DNA of 19,407 nucleotides from Paenibacillus sp. oral taxon 786 str. D14. Lineage in GTDB: Bacteria; Bacillota; Bacilli; Paenibacillales; Paenibacillaceae. Made by a program: the position numbers and the translations under genes. Positions 13,116-19,407 of this stretch are shown piece by piece. Positions within the stretch are counted from its first letter, which is position 1; each line of letters opens with the position of its first letter. Location of the stretch: NCBI RefSeq assembly GCF_000159955.1, contig NZ_GG695987.1, forward strand, positions 78,866 through 98,272, read 5' to 3'. The notes under the pieces are model-generated. The model saw only the letters and a program-made list of their open reading frames with translations. It ran no database searches and had not been told where the DNA came from.

Positions 13116-13236
13116 CGAGCTTATTTGCCTGTTTCACCCTCGAAACGGGGTTCTTTGGAGTAAATAAGCTCGCTGGCAAGCGTTAGAAAAGAAATCCCCC
13201 TCATTTGGCCCGAATAAGCGCTGTGGCAAGCGTTAG
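13052..13236. repeat. nested inverted-repeat element with CTAACGCTT ends
   Basis: Inner hairpin: arms 13101-13126 and 13162-13187, 26 nt each, identical in inverted orientation except for three central bases (ATG against GCC); the loop is about 35 nt. Outer, less perfect arms flank it: 13052-13093 and 13195-13236, both starting CTAACGCTTGCCA when read from the outside, with GGGCC and GGGGG blocks in matching order. The whole looks like a palindromic non-coding element (REP/MITE-like). No transposase is present. From memory, similar CTAACGCTTG...AAGCGTTAG palindromes are scattered through Paenibacillus intergenic DNA. Confidence 0.75.
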
Positions 13237-13385
13237 CCGGAACAGATCACGGCGCCCGGCGGGTGCGGGTAAGCGCAGTTAGGCGCAACTAGAACAGTAA
13301 AAGTAACTTGCGCGACGGCAGCGTCAATAGTTGGCAACAGGGAACTCGCGGAGTAACTAAATTAGCGACCCCAGAGTCACTTGCG

Positions 13386-13552
13386 GAACAACAACAGAAG
13401 AACTGCAGGAATAGTGACAGAAGTGACTGTGGCAGTGGCAGTGAGTATTGGCAGTGACAGTGACTATGACTGTGACAATAACAGCAACAACAGTAGCAAC
13501 AGTAGTAACAGCAACAAATAGCAGCGACAGCCGAGACACCTGCAGCAACAGC
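13386..13552. repeat. low-complexity CAG/CAA/GTGAC tract
   Basis: About 165 bp made almost only of short words such as ACAGCAAC, AGTGACAG and GCAGTGAC, with G+A+C rich in the plus strand and few long T runs. Some sub-stretches repeat with a 6-bp period (GGCAGT, CAGTGA). It lies immediately before copy 2 of the 77-bp repeat. No plausible product is encoded on either strand. Confidence 0.6.
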
Positions 13553-13627
13553 GAACCTGCGCTCTAACGCTTGCCAGCAACGCTATTGGGCCCAAAACGG
13601 GGGCGTTGTGAATCTAACGCTTATGGG
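13551..13627 (+). repeat. 77-bp direct repeat, copy 2
   Basis: Second copy of 13039-13115. Unlike copy 1 it is not followed by the inner hairpin: after the second CTAACGCTTATG the sequence diverges at once, so this is a truncated left half of the palindromic element. Confidence 0.93.
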
Positions 13628-13855
13628 GGCTACAAACTCGACCTTTTCGCCGCCCAAACTCCCAAAGGCGGACGTAAACGCTGCTCGGCGACTTCCCCAC
13701 TTTTTATGCGGCCCCAAGCCCCGGCACCAGGCCGCCGTAATCCTGCGGGCCATGCTCGTCCATTCCTTCGGAATATTTATCCAAGCTCAAGGATACAATG
13801 AGGAAGGCGCGCACTTCATCCCATGAAACAAAGAAAAAAATTTGTACAAAGGAAC

Positions 13856-13884
13856 TTGAAATCTATTCGCAACTTGAGTAATAT
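13856..13884 (+). promoter_or_regulatory. sigma-A promoter of groES-groEL
   Basis: TTGAAA (13856-13861), 17 bp, TAATAT (13879-13884), immediately upstream of the CIRCE operator, as in other HrcA-controlled groE operons. Confidence 0.8.
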
Positions 13885-13895
13885 AAAAGTGGTTG

Positions 13896-13922
13896 TTAGC
13901 ACTTAGGATGATTGAGTGCTAA
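13896..13922. promoter_or_regulatory. CIRCE element (HrcA operator)
   Basis: TTAGCACTT-9 bp-GAGTGCTAA matches the CIRCE consensus TTAGCACTC-N9-GAGTGCTAA at 17 of 18 arm positions; the only change is C to T at 13904, the innermost base of the left arm. It lies between the -10 box and the groES ribosome binding site. HrcA bound here represses groESL until heat or misfolded protein titrates GroEL, which HrcA needs for activity (established for the family). Confidence 0.95.
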
Positions 13923-13978
13923 CATATATAACAACATCTACACATAACACCACATATTTAAAAGGAGGCTGTTTTTTC

Positions 13979-14260
13979 ATGATCAAACCTTTAGGTGAAC
14001 GCGTTCTCGTGCAACCGATCGAGCAAGAGGAGACAACGGCATTTGGCATCGTGCTTCCAGACACAGCCAAAGAAAAACCGCAGGAAGGTAAAGTCATCGC
14101 CGTTGGCAGCGGAACTTTGAAAGATGGCGTCCGCGTTCCGTTGGAGGTTAAAGAAGGTGACCGCGTTATTTTCTCCAAATATGCTGGCACTGAAGTGAAA
14201 TATGAAGGCAAAGAATATTTGATTATGAAAGAAAGCGACATCCACGCGATCATCGGCTAA
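13979..14260 (+). CDS. groES: co-chaperonin GroES
   Basis: A 93-aa GroES of standard length. Its heptamer caps the GroEL ring. Visible: [17 protein letters not shown] (2-18), the mobile loop [20 protein letters not shown] (19-38) that docks on GroEL, VIAVGSG (39-45), [20 protein letters not shown] (60-79) and [13 protein letters not shown]. The ATG at 13979 follows AAAGGAGG (13961-13968). It is the first gene of a CIRCE-controlled operon, 57 bp before groEL. Confidence 0.98.
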   Translation: MIKPLGERVLVQPIEQEETTAFGIVLPDTAKEKPQEGKVIAVGSGTLKDGVRVPLEVKEGDRVIFSKYAGTEVKYEGKEYLIMKESDIHAIIG

Positions 14261-14314
14261 TCCGCCGATTCGTATCCGAACGAATATCTACACAACTATA
14301 TGGGAGGTAATTGA

Positions 14315-15937
<1,623 letters not shown>

Positions 15938-15961
15938 GATAGGCTGTAAAGCCTAACCTAT

Positions 15962-15997
15962 AGAGGTCTCTCTTTTGGGAGGCCTCTTTTCTTTTTT
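15962..15997 (+). terminator. rho-independent terminator of groESL
   Basis: AGAGGTCTC / GAGGCCTCT stem (9 bp with one G-U pair), 8-nt loop, then TTTCTTTTTTC, 24 bp after the groEL stop codon. Confidence 0.93.
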
Positions 15998-16078
15998 CAT
16001 TATTATATGCAAATGAACACTCAGTGTAGATTAGAGCAGGAGCGAATCCACCAATATCCTCATGTCGTCAATTTGTAG

Positions 16079-16106
16079 TTCAAATGGCACGAAAGCTCAT
16101 TATAAT
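16079..16106 (+). promoter_or_regulatory. candidate promoter of the oxidoreductase-AraC operon
   Basis: TTCAAA (16079-16084), 16 bp, TATAAT (16101-16106), about 75 bp upstream of the first oxidoreductase gene. A perfect -10 with a weak -35 suits a promoter that needs an activator, here possibly the AraC-type protein encoded by the second gene. Confidence 0.5.
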
Positions 16107-16179
16107 GGCTATAAAAGTTGTGTAATCTGTGTATGTTGTCGTATATTTTAAGTCAAATACCAAGGAGGCTTACTAACGA

Positions 16180-17169
16180 ATGATTCGCATTGGCAAAATC
16201 AGCTATTGGCATGTTCATGCAGAAGATTACACGAAGCAGGCACTAGAGCATCCCGAGACGGAGCTGGCCGCGATCTGGGATGAACTTCCCGAACGCGGGC
16301 AGGCCAAAGCGGCGCAGTACGGAGTACCGTATTATGCCTCGCTGGATGAGATGCTCGCGCAGGATGACATCGATGCGGTCATCGTGGATGCACCAACGAA
16401 TATGCATCGCGAGGTCATGGTGAAGGCGGCGGAGGTGGGCAAGCATATTTTCACGGAGAAAGTGATCGCTCCTACGGCGAAGGAAGTATCGGACATTCTT
16501 GCTGCGGTTCGAAAAGCAGGGGTGAAGCTGATGGTTTCCCTGCCGCGCCTGTACGACGGCTATACGCAGACGATTGACCGCGTGCTTCAAGGCGGCAAGC
16601 TCGGCAAGCTAACCATGGCGCGGGTGCGGCTGTCGCATAACGGCGCGACCGCGAACTGGCTGCCCGAGCACTTCTTCTCGAAGGAGCAGTGCGGCGGCGG
16701 CGCCCTCATTGACTTGGGTTGCCATCCGATGTACCTGGTACGGCGTTTTTTGGGTATGCCCGAAAGTGTAAGTGCGAATTTCGGTTATGTGACGGGCAAG
16801 GAAGTCGAAGACAATGCCGTAGCCATCCTGCGTTATGCGGAAGGCGCGCTTGGCATCGCCGAAGCGGGCTTCGTGAACAGCCACTCGCCGTTCTCCATCG
16901 AGCTTCACGGAACGGAAGGCACGCTGCTGTACGGGTTCCCGGATGAGGTTCCTGTCGTTCGTTACAACGGCGGGAGCGGACAATGGGAGAAGCTGGCGCT
17001 GGAGGACCGATTACCTTATGCGTTCAGCCAATGGGTGGAACATATCAAGCAAGGCACCGAGGCGACGGAAAACATCGCAGCGGCTGTCGATCTGACCAAA
17101 CTCATGGAAGCTGCGAATCGCTCAGTGGCGGAAGGCCGCCCGATCCGGATCGACGAGCTGGCGGAATAA
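16180..17169 (+). CDS. Gfo/Idh/MocA family oxidoreductase (atypical N-terminus)
   Basis: A 329-aa NAD(P)-dependent sugar or polyol dehydrogenase-like protein. The C-terminal alpha/beta domain and the active-site residues are standard: EK pair at 93-94 in IFTEKVIAP, and GGGALIDLGCHPMYLVRRFL (172-191) with D178 and H182. What is odd is the start of the Rossmann fold. Instead of GxGxxG it reads RIGKISYWHVHAEDYTKQAL, with histidines where the glycine-rich turn should be. Several Gfo-like subfamilies with a WH/HxHA start exist, so this may be a coherent subfamily rather than damage, but the dinucleotide binding could differ. The ribosome binding site is AAGGAGG, 12 bp before the ATG. It is the first gene of an operon with a regulator and a second oxidoreductase; the substrate is unknown. 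Confidence 0.88.
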   Translation: MIRIGKISYWHVHAEDYTKQALEHPETELAAIWDELPERGQAKAAQYGVPYYASLDEMLAQDDIDAVIVDAPTNMHREVMVKAAEVGKHIFTEKVIAPTAKEVSDILAAVRKAGVKLMVSLPRLYDGYTQTIDRVLQGGKLGKLTMARVRLSHNGATANWLPEHFFSKEQCGGGALIDLGCHPMYLVRRFLGMPESVSANFGYVTGKEVEDNAVAILRYAEGALGIAEAGFVNSHSPFSIELHGTEGTLLYGFPDEVPVVRYNGGSGQWEKLALEDRLPYAFSQWVEHIKQGTEATENIAAAVDLTKLMEAANRSVAEGRPIRIDELAE

Positions 17170-17204
17170 TAACGGATTATCATCGAAGGAAAAGAGGGAT
17201 CAAG

Positions 17205-18239
17205 ATGCGGGCAGATCATCGCGAATCGACAGGGAAGAAGCCGGTTGACCGTAAAGCGGCGGGGAGCGCAAGTCCTTTTCCGTACGCCAGAATGGCGGAA
17301 AGGCAGGATGCACTCGACCGGCTGGAGCTGCAATTCCGCTGGGGTGGTTACGGAATTCGCGTGCTGCGCTGCCATCTGGCCTCGTTTCCTCCTGGACATA
17401 TCATTCAATTTCATAAGCACTCGGGCTATGAATTCCATTATATTCCGAAAGGCAAGGGCAAAGTGATTCTCGTTGACCAGACTTATGATCTCCACGAGGG
17501 GCTATTCTATTTGACCGGACCGGATCTGGTGCATTACCAGGAATCGGACCCGGAAGATCCGATGTATGAGCTTTGTCTTCATTTGGAGATCGAGCCGCTG
17601 GAGGCGGACGCCCAGCCCGGCGGCTGGGGAGACGAGTTGGAGGCAGCGGAGGCGGAGGAGTGCATCACCTCGTTGGATCGTTTGCCCATCGCACCGGTCG
17701 TTGACCGGTTCCATGCGATGAGCGGTTTTCTGGAGGCGTACCGTATTTTGGAGGAGCAGCCGATCGGCTTCTACACGCTGCTGAAGCAGGAAATCGTGCA
17801 GATTTTGCTGCGCACCGTTCGCGTGCTGGACCGGGCCGACGACAGAAGGGGAATTCCAGAACGGGATATGAGCTTCCATCGCTACAAGTTGGCCACGCAA
17901 TACATTCAGGACAACGAGAGCATGCCGATCTCGCTGGAGCAGGTTGCGGAGGCAATCGGGATCAGTCCCCGGCAGCTTCAGCGGATCTTCCGCAGTGAAG
18001 GGCGGACGACGTTCCGCGATTATTTGGAGCATACGCGGCTGACCGCGATCTGTTCGGACCTGCTCCTGACAGACAAAGCGATTGAGGAGATCGCCATTGC
18101 CCACGGTTTCGCGAATCCCAATTATCTGTATCCGGTGTTCAAGAGCAAGTACGAAGTGACGCCAAGCGCGTACCGCAAAATGCATGCGGGCGAGCATTCG
18201 GCGCCCCATTCCAAACGAGAGAAGGAAGCGAGCATATGA
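17205..18239 (+). CDS. AraC family transcriptional regulator with cupin sensor domain
   Basis: A 344-aa regulator. A cupin-like AraC-binding domain (about 45-130) has the motif HKHSGYEFHYIPKGKGKVIL (70-89) and HEGLFYLTGPDLVHY (98-111), suitable for binding a small ligand such as a sugar. The C-terminal double helix-turn-helix (about 230-326) carries SLEQVAEAIGISPRQLQRIF (243-262) and EEIAIAHGFANPNYLYPVFK (294-313), with the family ending YEVTPSAYRK. The start at 17205 follows AGAGGG. An in-frame extension upstream to 16983 is open but overlaps the previous gene and is not protein-like. It lies 35 bp after the first oxidoreductase, and its stop overlaps the next start as ATGA, so all three genes form one transcript. 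It probably controls this operon itself; direction and ligand are unknown. Confidence 0.92.
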   Translation: MRADHRESTGKKPVDRKAAGSASPFPYARMAERQDALDRLELQFRWGGYGIRVLRCHLASFPPGHIIQFHKHSGYEFHYIPKGKGKVILVDQTYDLHEGLFYLTGPDLVHYQESDPEDPMYELCLHLEIEPLEADAQPGGWGDELEAAEAEECITSLDRLPIAPVVDRFHAMSGFLEAYRILEEQPIGFYTLLKQEIVQILLRTVRVLDRADDRRGIPERDMSFHRYKLATQYIQDNESMPISLEQVAEAIGISPRQLQRIFRSEGRTTFRDYLEHTRLTAICSDLLLTDKAIEEIAIAHGFANPNYLYPVFKSKYEVTPSAYRKMHAGEHSAPHSKREKEASI

Positions 18240-19324
18240 GTAAACAATTGCGTATCGGCATTATTGGAAGTGGCGGAATTGCCAAAGCCCACGTAGCGGC
18301 TTACCGGAAGCTTCCGTTCGTAGAGATCGTGGCAGTCGCCGACGTGATTCCGGGCAAAGCCGCGGATTTCGTGGAGGCGCTGCAATTGGTTGGCGCAGCA
18401 GCCTATGACGGCCATCGCAAGCTGCTCGAGCAAGAGTTGGATGCCGTCAGCATCTGTACGCCAAACGTCTCGCACCATGAGACAACGGTCGATTCGCTGA
18501 AGGCGGGCAAGCAAGTGCTGCTGGAGAAGCCGATGTCCGTCACGTTGGCGGAGGCGCTGGAAATGACCCAGGTTGCGCGCGACACCGGCAACATGTTGTC
18601 CATCGGGTTCCAGCCCCGCTATGACCCGAATATGAAGCTGCTGCAGGAAATTGTGCAATCCGGGCGTTTAGGCAAGGTCTACTACGCCGAGACGGGCGGC
18701 GGCCGTCGGCGTGGCATGCCGGGAGGCACGTTTATCAGCAAGAAGCTGGCGGGAGCCGGGGCGATGGCAGACATCGGCTGCTATTCGCTGGACATGGCGC
18801 TGAATACGCTGGGGTATCCTCGTCCGCTTTCGGTATCTGCTTTTACGTCGAACCATTTTGGCCGTAACCCGCTCTATCATCCTGAAGCGTCCAGATTCGA
18901 GGTAGAGGACTTTGGCGTGGCGATGGTTCGCTTCGAGAACGATCTTGTGTTGCAGTTCAAAATCTCTTGGGCGATGCACATGGACACGTTAGGCGCAACG
19001 ATGTTCCTTGGTACCGATGCGGGGCTCAAAATCACGCCGGCAGGCAGCGGTCCATGGTCCGGCGTATGGGACGGCTCGGTAGGTTCAGTTACGCTGTACC
19101 ACGACGAATACGGACGTAACACCCAGACCCCGATTCCACTCATCGAGCACAAATTGAACCTGTTCGACGAGAAGGTCCGAGACTTCGCAGAAGCGGTTCG
19201 CGACGGTCGTCCTGCGCCGATCCCCGGCGAGCAAATTTTGATCCAACAGGCGATTATCGACGGCGTGCTGCGTTCCGCTGAATTGGGCCGCGAGGTGTCT
19301 GTAGAACTGCCGCGAAATGATTAA
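18236..19324 (+). CDS. Gfo/Idh/MocA family oxidoreductase
   Basis: A 362-aa NAD(P)-dependent oxidoreductase with an orthodox Rossmann start, IGIIGSGGIAKAHVAAY (7-23), and EKP motif K98 in LLEKPMSVTLAEA. The active-site helix reads GAMADIGCYSLDMAL: the residue usually histidine (four after the aspartate) is tyrosine (Y183), as in the glucose-fructose oxidoreductase branch, rather than the DxGxH of myo-inositol dehydrogenase-like members such as the first gene of this operon. So the two enzymes belong to different branches and probably act on different steps or substrates. The start is inside the stop of the AraC-type gene (ATGA overlap) with GAAGGAAG before it. Full family length; intact. No transporter genes are in view. 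A hairpin terminator follows. Confidence 0.92.
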   Translation: MSKQLRIGIIGSGGIAKAHVAAYRKLPFVEIVAVADVIPGKAADFVEALQLVGAAAYDGHRKLLEQELDAVSICTPNVSHHETTVDSLKAGKQVLLEKPMSVTLAEALEMTQVARDTGNMLSIGFQPRYDPNMKLLQEIVQSGRLGKVYYAETGGGRRRGMPGGTFISKKLAGAGAMADIGCYSLDMALNTLGYPRPLSVSAFTSNHFGRNPLYHPEASRFEVEDFGVAMVRFENDLVLQFKISWAMHMDTLGATMFLGTDAGLKITPAGSGPWSGVWDGSVGSVTLYHDEYGRNTQTPIPLIEHKLNLFDEKVRDFAEAVRDGRPAPIPGEQILIQQAIIDGVLRSAELGREVSVELPRND

Positions 19325-19351
19325 TCTATCATCGATATAAAGCATATCTCA

Positions 19352-19385
19352 ACAGTCCCTGCGCTTCTTGGCAGGGGCTGTTTAT
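19352..19385 (+). terminator. terminator of the oxidoreductase operon
   Basis: ACAGTCCCTGC / GCAGGGGCTGT stem (11 bp with one G-U pair) and an 8-nt loop, then TTATG. The T tract is short, so strength is uncertain. It lies 27 bp after the stop codon. Confidence 0.75.
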
Positions 19386-19407
19386 GTTAGTGTGCCACGC
19401 ATGGCGA

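Larger units (their letters stand above)
12700..13855. other. 1.15-kb repeat-rich intergenic region, no convincing gene
   Basis: No reading frame here has a credible start, ribosome binding site and protein-like composition. The region holds a degenerate tandem array, nested inverted repeats, a 77-bp duplication and a CAG/GTGAC-rich tract (each listed separately). The last 230 bp (13628-13855) is ordinary-looking GC-rich sequence. On the minus strand a short open stretch ending at TAA 13704-13706 reads SLDKYSEGMDEHGPQDYGGL and is protein-like, but it has no start; it may be the decayed end of a lost gene. In B. subtilis the genes ydiK and ydiL occupy this interval (from memory); neither is recognisable here. 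Confidence 0.7.

Noticed and set aside
13357..13548. A minus-strand valine/threonine-rich 63-codon frame resembling a membrane peptide
   Set aside because: It is simply the reverse reading of the CAG/GTGAC low-complexity tract, which yields V/T/A codons automatically; no ribosome binding site.
13039..13627. CRISPR array
   Set aside because: There are only two long copies, 512 bp apart, with inverted copies of the motif between them; no regular spacers and no cas genes.

Overview
The window looks like a chromosomal segment of a Gram-positive, endospore-forming Bacillota bacterium, most probably Paenibacillus or a close relative. The support is strong AGGAGG-type ribosome binding sites, a CIRCE element in front of groES-groEL, a chromosomal ParM/StbA-like actin gene, and an ABC-F / moaC / tatA / tatC / groESL gene order that resembles the ydiF-moaC-rex-tatAY-tatCY-groESL region of Bacillus subtilis (synteny from memory). 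The genus is an inference from protein flavour and gene order; nothing in the window proves it.

Left part (1-2880): two cytoskeletal-type polymer systems lie back to back. On the minus strand an M23 metallopeptidase with a membrane anchor is followed 3 bp later by a bactofilin. On the plus strand is a ParM-like actin homologue with no ParR partner. Their shared 220-bp divergent intergenic region carries a perfect Spo0A box inside a candidate sigma-H promoter.

Accessory stretch (2880-7430): a broken pyridoxamine-5'-phosphate-oxidase-like gene (one-base frameshift plus internal deletion), an aminoglycoside 3-N-acetyltransferase family gene, a minus-strand cysteine synthase-rhodanese operon, and a minus-strand lipoprotein whose C-terminal third looks like a phage tail-fibre tip. 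Between the lipoprotein and the ABC-F gene is a cluster of about seven DnaA-box-like 9-mers, one pair forming a 30-bp near-palindrome.

Housekeeping block (7427-15997): ABC-F ATPase (minus), then plus-strand 5-formyltetrahydrofolate cyclo-ligase, moaC, moaB, tatA, tatC and groES-groEL. Molybdenum-cofactor synthesis genes sit beside the Tat translocon that exports folded cofactor-containing enzymes. Between tatC and groES is about 1.15 kb without a convincing gene. It is filled with repeats: a degenerate 18-20 bp tandem array, nested inverted repeats built on CTAACGCTT/AAGCGTTAG, a 77-bp direct duplication 512 bp apart, and a CAG/GTGAC low-complexity tract.

Right part (16000-19407): a compact operon of two Gfo/Idh/MocA-family oxidoreductases with an AraC-family cupin regulator between them. 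The regulator and the second oxidoreductase overlap by ATGA. This looks like a self-contained sugar or polyol catabolic module with its own regulator; no transporter or glycosidase lies inside the window.
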